Shown: piece by piece, positions 16,541 through 25,071 of the stretch
Layout of the letters: each line of letters begins with the position of its first letter
How positions within the stretch are numbered: the stretch's first letter is position 1
Assembly: GCA_031287245.1 (NCBI GenBank)
Contig: JAITTD010000172.1
Span: 1-32,838, forward strand
Source of the DNA: Bacteroidales bacterium
Lineage (GTDB): Bacteria > Bacteroidota > Bacteroidia > Bacteroidales > UBA4181
Reading direction: 5' to 3'
Length of the DNA stretch: 32,838 nt
The notes under the pieces: generated by a model
What the model was told of the DNA's origin: nothing
The model's input: the letters and a program-made list of their open reading frames with translations, nothing else
The model's database searches: none
Program-made: the position numbers and the translations under genes

Positions 16541-17896
16541 TTACACGTTTTCAGGAATTTCGTAGCCTTTCCGGTAAGCGCCTCTTGCAATGACATTTGC
16601 CTGGTCGTCATTGAGGAATTTTTCTGTTTCGCCATCAAAAAGAAGTTGTTTATTACCTGTCCGATATGCAATATTTCCAAGGTGTACAAGCGTTGCGCTG
16701 CGATGACATTCTTCCACATCCCCGTTCGGTTGTTTGCGGGTACGTAACGATTCGATAAAATTGAGTTGATGCTCATTGTCAGGGAAGACGCCGCCATCCT
16801 GTGCCACAATTTCATTGTTGGGTCCCAGTACCTGCCAGCCACCGCCATGACGTCCCAAATACATCAAACCTTCTGTTCCGTAAATCTCTGTACGGGTAGA
16901 ATTATTGCGCCAATTCGGGAAACGTGTTTTGTCGTTGCGAATATCTCCGGGCGTTTTGGTCATATAATTGGTGGCACAAGCGTTGTCGCAGGTCATGGTG
17001 AAAGTTCCGAAATCATAGACGATAGTTTGAAATTCAGGCGTTTCGCGTGTTCCTCCGAAAACATGGTTGCCACCCCAGCCGTAAACCGATTTTGGGTGTC
17101 CCGGGTCGCCGATGACTAAACGTGCAAAGTCCATCACGTGAGAGGCATCGTCTGCAAGCCCGCCGCCGCTGTACGCCCAATAACTGAGCCATCCGCCGCG
17201 ACCGTTTTCGTCAACGATACTGGGACTGAATCCACGCATGGGTGCCGGACCGAGCCATTTGTCCCAGTCAAGCCACGTTGGTACGGGCGTTTCGGGCGCT
17301 TCGTTCCATAATCCGCCTCCCAGCATATTATAACTCTTCACTGTAACAATCTTGCCCAATTTGCCGCTTTTGATATAATCGCGTGCCGAAAAACCGTAAG
17401 CGCCGCTTCGATTTTGGAATCCGACCTGCACGATACGTTTGTATTTCTTGGCGGCTTCCACCAATTTACGTCCCTCCCAGATATTAACGGTAGGATTTTT
17501 TTCTACATACACATCTTTGCCTGCCTGACAAGCCATGATAGCCGCCGGTGTGTGCCAGTGTTCCGGTGTTGCCACCCATACGGCATCCACTTCCTTGTCG
17601 TCGAAAATCGTTCTCATATCTCCGGTTTGGGAAGGGCTATAGCCGAGTTCCTTTTCTACGGAAGCCGCTGCTTTGGCGAGTTTTGTACTGTTAACGTCGC
17701 ATACGGTCTTGATGACAACGTTTTCGTTGATTTTGCAACAATTGATGCTTGTCCCCAAGCCGCGTCCACCGCAGCCTACCAGCGCCAGCACAATTTTATC
17801 GTTGGCTCCTTTACAGGACGATGCCAGCATCGAAGTACCCATTGCTATTCCCATCGTTCCCGCTACACTTGTTTTGATAAAGTCACGTCTGTACAT
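16541..17896 (-). CDS. Tat-exported Gfo/Idh/MocA oxidoreductase
   Basis: 451 residues. The N-terminus MYRRDFIKTSVAGTMGIAMG carries a twin-arginine signal. It ends in LASSC with Cys28, so a Tat-dependent lipoprotein is possible. The Rossmann motif LVGCGGRGLG is at 39-48. The family Lys lies in EKN (132-134), not the usual EKP. WLDWDKWLGPAP and DDASHVMDFAR mark the same subfamily as the next gene, with which it forms a tandem pair. Such exported members are expected to carry tightly bound NAD(P) and act on sugars or glycosides in the periplasm. Neighbours: the isochorismatase-like/ThuA-like fusion is 41 nt upstream. Confidence 0.9.
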   Translation of the reverse strand: MYRRDFIKTSVAGTMGIAMGTSMLASSCKGANDKIVLALVGCGGRGLGTSINCCKINENVVIKTVCDVNSTKLAKAAASVEKELGYSPSQTGDMRTIFDDKEVDAVWVATPEHWHTPAAIMACQAGKDVYVEKNPTVNIWEGRKLVEAAKKYKRIVQVGFQNRSGAYGFSARDYIKSGKLGKIVTVKSYNMLGGGLWNEAPETPVPTWLDWDKWLGPAPMRGFSPSIVDENGRGGWLSYWAYSGGGLADDASHVMDFARLVIGDPGHPKSVYGWGGNHVFGGTRETPEFQTIVYDFGTFTMTCDNACATNYMTKTPGDIRNDKTRFPNWRNNSTRTEIYGTEGLMYLGRHGGGWQVLGPNNEIVAQDGGVFPDNEHQLNFIESLRTRKQPNGDVEECHRSATLVHLGNIAYRTGNKQLLFDGETEKFLNDDQANVIARGAYRKGYEIPENV

Positions 17897-17937
17897 AATT
17901 TTTATATTTAACAGGTTGATATTGAAGGTTTATTTAT

Positions 17938-19644
17938 TTATTTTTGATTTAACAGATAGTCAACGGTATTGAACATCAGCGTTCTGAAATTATTGATTTT
18001 CCAGTCGTCCCAGTGTCCGAGCGATGTGTAAACCGCGTTTTTACCGTTGAGCCAGAAGACTGGTTCATCGGGTACGTCAGGATTACTGCCGAGCAGCAAT
18101 ACCTGTGCCTTGTCGGTGCGCAACGGACGGTTTTTGTACAGCCAGTTGGGACTGGTGAATGGCGCGACCCCCTTCAATAGGGGATGGTTTTCCATACCCG
18201 GCGCAAGCGAAATATCCGTTCCGGTGTTCAAATGTCCGTAGTGACCCTGATAGTTACCCCCCAGCACATCTTTGTCAAATTCAGGCCATTGCGCCAACAG
18301 GTCGGAGGTATTTTCCGTTGCCACCTCAATACCACCGCCACTGCGGGGGACATTTCCTTTCGCGTCGAAAGCGTGTGATGCGGTGCGAATACCAAGCACC
18401 GGGCGACCACTTGACACATAAGCCTTTATTTGAGCCATTTTTTCCGGTTCAAGCGCACGACGGCGGATGAAAAATACGGCTAAATCGGCATCTTCCAATA
18501 TCTGGAGATTTTCCAAGTTATGACGTGTCGGCGAGAATGTCTTTGGAGATTTTACGTCAATATCAATCGGCATTCCGTAGGCGGCATACTCGGCTTTCAC
18601 TTTGGGGTCGGCATCTTTTTTGGACTCAGCCATAATGGGAATACCTACGGCAAAATCGCAGTGAATGTTTTTCAATGTAAGTTCGTGCGCAAATTCCGGC
18701 AACCGCTGATTGGCGCGGTATTCACTTTCGGCGGTCAGGAAAGCGATGCGCGGACGCTTGTCTCCTTTGAATACGAACTGCTTTTTTCCTGTGAAATCTG
18801 TTGATACGATAGAAGGGCATACGTAAGTTTCGATGTATTCCACCATCAGGTCAAGACCGGAAAAATGGTCAACGAATGGCCACATGGCGCGGTTGTACAT
18901 CAAATCGGTCATGTCGCGCATAAGCATCACATTCATTCCAAGTTGTTTCATGGCGCGAAGTCCGAAAGGGCGGCCGATAACGCACATATTGGTGTGTACG
19001 CCCACCAGAATCACATTTTTGATACCTTTTTTAAAGAAATAATTACCGGCTTCCGTACCGGAATCCGTAATCAGGTCTTCGTCTTTGACGGTAAGCGTTT
19101 CTATTTGCCGTTTCCAAACGCCTCCGGGTTTGCAATCAGGATTTTCGCAACCTTCGTCCGACTGGTCAACCGGCCATACGGCTCCTTCTTCCGTTGGCAG
19201 TTTGTCTGGCCATTTCCCATCCACCAAGCCTGCCTTTTTGATGAATTTAGGGTCGTTGTACTTCTGCGCTTCTTTTCGCCCCGGATAGTCTTTGTAAAAA
19301 TTCATACAGCCACTGGGAGCGTGAACGATTTTTACGCCTTTTTCACGGGCGATGGTAAGCACTTCATTCATGCGGGGCGCCATTTCCGCCACCCGGTCTG
19401 TAGCATCTCTGCACCAGTGTTTGTCCCACATATCGCAGATGATAATAGCCGTTTCGGTGGGTTTCCAACGTTCAATCCGGTTCGCTACGATCCATGCCCC
19501 GACATCCAAGCCTGAAGGAAGGCGTTGTTGTACAGAGATACGCAGAGGGGCTGCCTCCGCTTTTTTGTTGTCCTTAGCCACCATGTCTGCAAACGACGCT
19601 GACAGAAGCGTGGCTATTACCATTAATTTATTGATATTCTTCAT
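17938..19644 (-). CDS. Isochorismatase-like / ThuA-like fusion protein, exported
   Basis: 568 residues with a signal peptide (MKNINKLMVIATLLSASFAD and beyond). Residues about 62-275 are an isochorismatase-like cysteine hydrolase: IIICDMWDKHW with Asp71, a candidate Lys near 178 (GVWKRQIETL), and GVHTNMCVIGR with Cys221 as nucleophile. Residues about 297-568 are ThuA-like (trehalose-utilisation fold): RPRIAFLTAESEY, LAVFFIRRRALEPEKM, GRPVLGIRTASHAF, and the C-terminal VYTSLGHWDDW. ThuA-type domains are linked to oxidised (3-keto) sugars; the cysteine hydrolase could act on an amide or ester. The reaction is unknown. It lies between the aldo/keto reductase and Gfo/Idh/MocA genes of the same unit, with 29- and 41-nt gaps. 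Confidence 0.85.
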   Translation of the reverse strand: MKNINKLMVIATLLSASFADMVAKDNKKAEAAPLRISVQQRLPSGLDVGAWIVANRIERWKPTETAIIICDMWDKHWCRDATDRVAEMAPRMNEVLTIAREKGVKIVHAPSGCMNFYKDYPGRKEAQKYNDPKFIKKAGLVDGKWPDKLPTEEGAVWPVDQSDEGCENPDCKPGGVWKRQIETLTVKDEDLITDSGTEAGNYFFKKGIKNVILVGVHTNMCVIGRPFGLRAMKQLGMNVMLMRDMTDLMYNRAMWPFVDHFSGLDLMVEYIETYVCPSIVSTDFTGKKQFVFKGDKRPRIAFLTAESEYRANQRLPEFAHELTLKNIHCDFAVGIPIMAESKKDADPKVKAEYAAYGMPIDIDVKSPKTFSPTRHNLENLQILEDADLAVFFIRRRALEPEKMAQIKAYVSSGRPVLGIRTASHAFDAKGNVPRSGGGIEVATENTSDLLAQWPEFDKDVLGGNYQGHYGHLNTGTDISLAPGMENHPLLKGVAPFTSPNWLYKNRPLRTDKAQVLLLGSNPDVPDEPVFWLNGKNAVYTSLGHWDDWKINNFRTLMFNTVDYLLNQK

Positions 19645-19673
19645 CTTGTTAAATTAAATTTATTATATTAAAA

Positions 19674-20720
19674 TTAAAAAATTCTACTTTTCGACGAATG
19701 TTCGTAATAATCAGGGTTATTGCCCAAAATGTCAAGTACCGGTTGACTGATTTCGTCAATTCGTTTTTCCACCTCATCCGACAATTCATAAGAACAGGCG
19801 TTCACATTGATTTTCAACTCGTCAATGTTGCGCGATCCTATCAGGGTGGAAGCCATGAAGGGCTTTTTCAATATCCATGCGATGGACAAAGCGGCAATGT
19901 GGATATGCAGGTCGTCTGCTATCTTCCGCAGTTGATTCACCGCCTCAAAGATTTCTTTTTCGGCTCCTGCCTCGCCGTGACGCGAGGTGCCGCCTCCCCG
20001 ATGGTTGGGAAAATGGCGTGAGTGTGCCTGATGCGCAGGAATGTCATCCGGCGTTTTGTATATGCCTGCCAGCAAGCCCTGTTGCAAACCCATAGACCCG
20101 ATGATGCTGATATTGTTGGCAAGACAGTAAGGCGCTATCTCTGCCTCAATGGCGCGTGATACAATGTTATAGGACATTTCGTTGACATCCACCTGCACGC
20201 CGGTGCGAACCACCTCTTCCATTTGGGTGCGTCCGAAATTGCTCATGCCTATGGAACGAATCAAGCCCTCTTTTTTCAGGGCGTCCAACTGCGCGTATGC
20301 TTCTTCAATGGTTGGAGGGGCTGCAAGAATGTTCTTGTCGGAGGTAAAATGCTCAACTGCCAGTTTATTGATAGGCCAATGCAGCATATACACATCTAAA
20401 TAATCTGTGCCCAACCGTTCAAGGCTTTGAACACAATGCTTGCGGACATGGTGGCAGTTGGAAGGTCCTATCTTCGATATGACTATCGCTTTGTTTCGAT
20501 GTCCTTTGAGCGCTTTGCCCAACGAACGTTCACTCTCGCCATCGTTATACATCTCTGCCGTGTCAAAGGTGTTGACGCCTAAATCAAGCGCTGCGTGAAC
20601 TACACTGTCCACATCTTTTTGCGATTGTTCGCCCCAGTATTCGCCGCCGCCAAAGGGCCAGCAACCTATGGTCATTGCCGATACGTCAATATCAGATTTC
20701 CCAAGTTTTACGTTCTTCAT
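19674..20720 (-). CDS. Aldo/keto reductase
   Basis: 348 residues, cytoplasmic (no signal). The catalytic tetrad is intact: Asp53 and Tyr58 in NTFDTAEMYNDG, Lys83 in ISKIG, and His114 in YMLHWP. SNFGRTQ and the late IGSRNIDEL complete the family pattern for the TIM-barrel, NADPH-binding fold. It resembles the AKR type found with sugar catabolism genes and probably interconverts an aldehyde or keto sugar with its alcohol. It is the first gene of the large minus-strand unit, 24-30 nt after a perfect -7 box. Confidence 0.92.
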   Translation of the reverse strand: MKNVKLGKSDIDVSAMTIGCWPFGGGEYWGEQSQKDVDSVVHAALDLGVNTFDTAEMYNDGESERSLGKALKGHRNKAIVISKIGPSNCHHVRKHCVQSLERLGTDYLDVYMLHWPINKLAVEHFTSDKNILAAPPTIEEAYAQLDALKKEGLIRSIGMSNFGRTQMEEVVRTGVQVDVNEMSYNIVSRAIEAEIAPYCLANNISIIGSMGLQQGLLAGIYKTPDDIPAHQAHSRHFPNHRGGGTSRHGEAGAEKEIFEAVNQLRKIADDLHIHIAALSIAWILKKPFMASTLIGSRNIDELKINVNACSYELSDEVEKRIDEISQPVLDILGNNPDYYEHSSKSRIF

Positions 20721-20750
20721 GGAAGATATATTTTGATATAATTAAAAACG

Positions 20751-20818
20751 CAAAGATACAGGATTATTTCTTTACACAAGTGCACAAAATTGACATTCTT
20801 GTGCACAAAATTGACATT
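20751..20818 (-). promoter_or_regulatory. Promoter and AraC-like operator of the minus-strand catabolic unit
   Basis: On the minus strand a perfect -7 box TATCTTTG lies at 20751-20758, with CTTG (20777-20780) 18 bp upstream as the -33 box. Directly upstream are two exact 18-bp direct repeats, on the plus strand GTGCACAAAATTGACATT at 20780-20797 and 20801-20818, period 21 bp. The proximal copy overlaps the -33 box by one base. The AKR start codon is 30 nt after the -7 box. This matches the geometry of AraC I1-I2 sites at activated promoters; binding is inferred. Confidence 0.7.
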
Positions 20819-20867
20819 TTTTGTCGATTATTCCGGGCTATTTAATAATATTATGACAATCAGCCTG

Positions 20868-21587
20868 TTATGTTTTATTACAAATAGAACTGTTATACAA
20901 AAACTCCTCTGCTGTCTTAATATCTTCGGGGTGGTCAATATCTACTATTTTCGGGAAAGGGAACGCTTTCAACTTTAAACCGGCGGCAACCATCTGCCTT
21001 TGAAAATCGCGCATTCTCGTCATTCCTTGTTTCATTACCTTTTCGAGCACGTTCAAGGCTGTGTTTCGCAAACAATAGATGCCTCCCGAAATGTATCTGC
21101 TGTCATCCTGCGGGACGTCGTAGTATCCGGTAATATTCAGATGGTCGTCCACGCCTGCATACAGTGGGGATTCATCGTCAATAAAATCCGTCACAGCCAT
21201 CAAACCGTCATACTTGGTAGAGCGGCGAAAATCGGCGATATAATCAGCAAAATCGTTTTTGCAAAAAACAGTGTCCACCGTCATCAGGCAAAAATCCGCA
21301 CCTTTCAGAAATGGACTCAATTCGTACAGGCTGTGCATAGACCCGCTCGTGGTCTTGATGACCAAATTGAGCGGAACGGGCAGCGATTTGCCTTGCAGAT
21401 GGGTGACTGTTTTCGTATTTTGCTCATTCACAATCACACTGATGGACGATGCTCCATTCTTGACAAGAATATCTGTCAGTCGATCAATCAATGGCACGCC
21501 ACACAGTTGCACCAAAGGTTTCGGAACGTTTATCCCGCCTGCTGCCAAGCGTGATCCTTCCCCTGCTGCTATAATTGCAAAATTCAT
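20868..21587 (-). CDS. Nucleotidyltransferase (NTP_transferase family)
   Basis: 239 residues from the preferred start MNFAIIAAGEGSRLAAGG. A longer frame to 21608 would overlap the upstream gene and spoil the compact N-terminus. The signature GxGSR...KP (GEGSRLAAGGINVPKPL) is that of sugar-1-phosphate or choline/inositol-phosphate nucleotidyltransferases. TVDTVF holds the expected metal-binding Asp, and VDIDHPEDI is the second Asp motif. It probably activates a phosphorylated sugar or polyol as an NDP compound in the cytoplasm. It starts 10 nt after the stop of the DUF5686 gene and is the last member of that three-gene unit. Confidence 0.85.
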   Translation of the reverse strand: MNFAIIAAGEGSRLAAGGINVPKPLVQLCGVPLIDRLTDILVKNGASSISVIVNEQNTKTVTHLQGKSLPVPLNLVIKTTSGSMHSLYELSPFLKGADFCLMTVDTVFCKNDFADYIADFRRSTKYDGLMAVTDFIDDESPLYAGVDDHLNITGYYDVPQDDSRYISGGIYCLRNTALNVLEKVMKQGMTRMRDFQRQMVAAGLKLKAFPFPKIVDIDHPEDIKTAEEFLYNSSICNKT

Positions 21588-21597
21588 ATCTTTTTTG

Positions 21598-24150
21598 TTA
21601 AAATACAAACCGTAATCTGAACCGAACTCCCCATTCGGGAACGTCGAGATGGTCTAAATAATTGAGTCTTTTGATAAAATCGATGCGCAAAAATTTGAAA
21701 ACATTGTCTATTGCCACGCTTGCCTCCATGTAAGGCTTTTTACCCAAGGCATACATGGTAGGAATACCATCGGGATTTTCGGGAAAACGGAACAGTTCGG
21801 GATTGTTTGCCGGCAAATTGCTGTCGCTCACATCGCCCCACAAAGCCTTGAAGGTGACAAACTCGCGCCATTTCAGTTTTTTGATGAGCGGCACGCGGTT
21901 GAATATCCAACCGTTGAAACAATACGACAGGTTTACCACCGCATATCGGTCGCTGACGAACTCCATGTAGTTCATCATATTAAAGGCTTCGTCCTGATAG
22001 GCATAGTTTTGGTTTGCCTGATGCATTACCAGCAACGGGATGGGAACAGTGCCCCACACCTTGCCTGCTCGCAGCCACATATCGGCAAAACCGAGGCTCG
22101 AAAACCAACTCCGCTTGTCTATAGCGGCTTCCAAGCGATGGAATGAGTATTGACCATTCCAAATATTCTTCAATCCGCAATTGTAGGTGAGCGTGAACAC
22201 TGGATGCGTGTGGTTGAGCGGAAAGCGGTTGCGTTGTATCTGGTAAAAGCGTTCATTGGGTGCAAATCGCAGTTTCATCCCCAATTGTGTGGTGATGATG
22301 CGCTCTATATCGCCGTCGTTGTTGGTATAAACCAGACTGCCTGTGGGTGTTTCGATGCGGTGAGTCAGGAATGGCTGAAAAGAAAAGCCACTCAAAAATT
22401 CCTTTTCCCAGATAGCAGAAAAGGTACGATGATAGACCATCTGTTGTGCACTGCCGCGGTGAAACGAAAGGAAAAGCCGGTCGGGGCTGCCAAACAGGAA
22501 AAACTGGCCGGGCGTTTCGATATTGTTCTCGTAGGAAAGGGTAAGCAGATTCATCGGGTATTCCCAAGGGTGCACCTTCCGTTCATTGAACGAATACATG
22601 GTTTTGAGATGATATTTGAATTTTTCGTCCTTGAAACCATAGGCTCCATAGCCATCAAAGAAAAGATGCTTGCTGAACTTGACGTTGGTTTTGCCGCCAA
22701 AACGCAACCGAAATCCTTCCACATCGTTGAAACTGAAAACAGTGCTTGTAGGTCCCAAATCAACCTTTCCGACATCAATATAACTTGAAAACATGATACC
22801 GGCAAAGTTCAGTATCCGGTTAAACCATTTATCGTTTTTCATGTCAACAATCATGTCGTACACGCCTTGTTCCTGCCGCGTGAGCGGTTCAATGCGTTCG
22901 TCCTCCCAGTATTGGTCGGGGCGTATATCATAACCTGGCATTTTTTCCACTTTGTTGATGCCGAAGAAAACGTTATCCTGTATGTGATGATTGAAATGAT
23001 AGTCGCTGTAAAAGTTGGTACGCTTGCCCAGCATCATGCTCTTCGTTTTGGAAAAGCTGAAATCAATGGTCACTTCGTCCAGCGTAAGACACCATGTGTC
23101 ATCAATGAGCGAATATTCCTGAATCATCAGGAAATTATTGACAAAGTTGACATTTGCGTTTTTCGTGAAAGCCAATACAGCACGTTTCAGAGCATAAGCG
23201 CTGTCGTTGGTAATGTAGATATCGCCTGCAAAACCGAAATCCTGCGGATTGCTCGGATATACAGAAAGGTCAATGCACGAAGTACCGTTCACATCCACCG
23301 TATCACGAATGTGAAAATGGTAAAAAGTAGGTGCCAGAGGCGACATCGGACTCATGTACTCGTTTTCAAGCACCATAATCCGGTTGTCGTAAATGTTGGA
23401 CTTGCCCACCATCCCGTCCATAAAGGCCCCTATGGTTTCCTGCTCTATCAGGTCGTGGAAATTAGCCATTTTTGAGGCTATCAGATAATCTTTTTCGGCT
23501 TTGGGCGACTGACGGTAATAGTGTTCGGTTATTTGTTCGCGAAGAAAAACGGGCAAACGGTACGTTCCCGTTTCCGGCAACGTATCAAGATAGTTATTCA
23601 GAAAAGCGAAACTCCGGAAAGCCGCAGAGTTCTTTACACTGTCACTCAACTCATTAAGCGACAAGAGTATCTTTTCCTGCCGTTTGTATGTGTATGTTGG
23701 TTTTGACTCTAATCTGTTCTTGTCTTTGTTGGCAATCGCTTTGCGGATAAGGTCAACCGCCGGATTGTTGCGTTTGCTGTAACGGACTCGTTTGGCTGTT
23801 ACCTCTACGGCATTCAATTGTGTGGCGAGCGGCTTCATTTTCACGTTAAGTGTGCCGCTTTTCAGCGTGTTCCACTCCATCAGCACCGACTCGTAGCCAA
23901 CAAACGAGAACAGCAGACTTTCTCCTTTTACCTTTATTTCGATGCTGTACTTTCCGTCAATATCGGTCATCACGCCCACTCCGAAACTTGCAGGCTGCAC
24001 CACCACACTGGCATACGGCATCGTTTCTCCCGTTGCAGCATCTGTCACTGTGCCGCGAATGTTGAGTGTCTGTGAGCACACATATCCTGAGGGCAGAATA
24101 AGTATGAATATCACAAAAATAAACCGTACCGCCTTCTTTATCATCATCAA
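21598..24150 (-). CDS. DUF5686 outer-membrane protein with CarboxypepD_reg-like domain
   Basis: 850 residues. Signal peptide MMMIKKAVRFIFVIFILILP and onwards to about 27. A CarboxypepD_reg-like beta domain covers about 29-115 (LNIRGTVTDAATGETMPYAS; FSFVGYES). The long C-terminal region is typical of DUF5686, with many alternating beta strands (about 480-850) and a terminal aromatic RLRFVF, as in outer-membrane barrels. Function in the family is unknown. The gene is sandwiched between an ATP-grasp gene (36 nt upstream) and a nucleotidyltransferase gene (10 nt downstream), in one apparent operon. The start could be any of three adjacent ATG codons. Confidence 0.88.
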   Translation of the reverse strand: MMMIKKAVRFIFVIFILILPSGYVCSQTLNIRGTVTDAATGETMPYASVVVQPASFGVGVMTDIDGKYSIEIKVKGESLLFSFVGYESVLMEWNTLKSGTLNVKMKPLATQLNAVEVTAKRVRYSKRNNPAVDLIRKAIANKDKNRLESKPTYTYKRQEKILLSLNELSDSVKNSAAFRSFAFLNNYLDTLPETGTYRLPVFLREQITEHYYRQSPKAEKDYLIASKMANFHDLIEQETIGAFMDGMVGKSNIYDNRIMVLENEYMSPMSPLAPTFYHFHIRDTVDVNGTSCIDLSVYPSNPQDFGFAGDIYITNDSAYALKRAVLAFTKNANVNFVNNFLMIQEYSLIDDTWCLTLDEVTIDFSFSKTKSMMLGKRTNFYSDYHFNHHIQDNVFFGINKVEKMPGYDIRPDQYWEDERIEPLTRQEQGVYDMIVDMKNDKWFNRILNFAGIMFSSYIDVGKVDLGPTSTVFSFNDVEGFRLRFGGKTNVKFSKHLFFDGYGAYGFKDEKFKYHLKTMYSFNERKVHPWEYPMNLLTLSYENNIETPGQFFLFGSPDRLFLSFHRGSAQQMVYHRTFSAIWEKEFLSGFSFQPFLTHRIETPTGSLVYTNNDGDIERIITTQLGMKLRFAPNERFYQIQRNRFPLNHTHPVFTLTYNCGLKNIWNGQYSFHRLEAAIDKRSWFSSLGFADMWLRAGKVWGTVPIPLLVMHQANQNYAYQDEAFNMMNYMEFVSDRYAVVNLSYCFNGWIFNRVPLIKKLKWREFVTFKALWGDVSDSNLPANNPELFRFPENPDGIPTMYALGKKPYMEASVAIDNVFKFLRIDFIKRLNYLDHLDVPEWGVRFRLRFVF

Positions 24151-24186
24151 TTCGGATATATGCCGGTCATCAAAACGAAAAATCTC

Positions 24187-25047
24187 TTATTCACTTTTTC
24201 CAAAAGATTTTTTAATAATACAGTCGGCTATCGAAACAGCCGCCTCTTTTCTGCAGGGTGCAAAACTTGGCCAGTCGTTGATATCAATCAGACAGATATG
24301 ACCTTCCGTTGAAATGACCGCATCGCCGCCATAAACGTCAATGTTGAGCACTGTCGCCGCTTGCGCTGCCGCGAATCGCAGCCTCTCCAACAGAAAAGGC
24401 ACGTACTGCACGACGCCGTTGATACTCTCGTTGCCAAATTTGCTGTGGTTGGCTTCAACGGGATAAAACCAATAGAAAAAACTGGTATTTCTGACCCCGT
24501 AAAACTTGACTAAATCTCCTGCTATATGCTTGCAAATCACCACTTCATTAATGTCGCGATGGGCATACTCGCTGATCATTTCCCTGCCCTCATCCGCACT
24601 GTGAACAAAACTCACGTCCTCCTTGTGGATGGCGTGAAAATCGCCGCGTTTAATCCAAAAATCGGCTTCACCAACGGCATCAAAGCAATCGGGACTGAAA
24701 TGCCGCGAATCCACTATGACGGTAGCGGGTATGGGCAGTTTTGCCTGCAACAGCAACCGTACCATATTGCTCCGATAGCAATTTTCCACGCCATAGCCCG
24801 AATTAACCGACACTGCGTCCTTGCTTTCTTTTTCTTGAAGCAATTTCGCCACCAAAGGCTCGCGAGCCATCGAAAAAATATAATTTTCCGCAATGCCATT
24901 ACGGATACATTCCTCTTCGGAATACTCATTTACGCCAAATCCCCGCTCTTTCAAGCATTGTGCGGTCAATTCAAAAATCGCAATGTCGTTGCCCGTATGA
25001 TTGGGCGAAAACCTGTTGTCGCGCCTTATTCCTGCAAAATATTCCAT
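24187..25047 (-). CDS. ATP-grasp enzyme with inositol-phosphate-kinase-like metal site
   Basis: 286 residues from ATG at 25047 (MEYFAGIRRDNRFS). A longer frame starting at 25113 is rejected because it begins inside a terminator hairpin and upstream of a good -7 box. The ATP-grasp pattern shows nucleotide-binding lysines Lys133 (FWIKRGD) and Lys173 (VICKHIAGD) and the metal site Asp242 then DIND (Asp255, Asn257) in CLIDINDWPSF. From memory, an Asp followed 13-14 residues later by DxN, then a Phe/Trp-Pro, is the metal site of inositol polyphosphate kinases of the ITPK family. Equally, other small-molecule ligases have similar sites. Substrate unknown; cytoplasmic. Confidence 0.7.
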   Translation of the reverse strand: MEYFAGIRRDNRFSPNHTGNDIAIFELTAQCLKERGFGVNEYSEEECIRNGIAENYIFSMAREPLVAKLLQEKESKDAVSVNSGYGVENCYRSNMVRLLLQAKLPIPATVIVDSRHFSPDCFDAVGEADFWIKRGDFHAIHKEDVSFVHSADEGREMISEYAHRDINEVVICKHIAGDLVKFYGVRNTSFFYWFYPVEANHSKFGNESINGVVQYVPFLLERLRFAAAQAATVLNIDVYGGDAVISTEGHICLIDINDWPSFAPCRKEAAVSIADCIIKKSFGKSE

Positions 25048-25071
25048 CAATATCAACCTGTTTTGAGCCTG

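Noticed and set aside
22150..22788. Plus-strand open frame of 212 codons
   Set aside because: It is antisense to the DUF5686 gene and has no recognisable domain or promoter.
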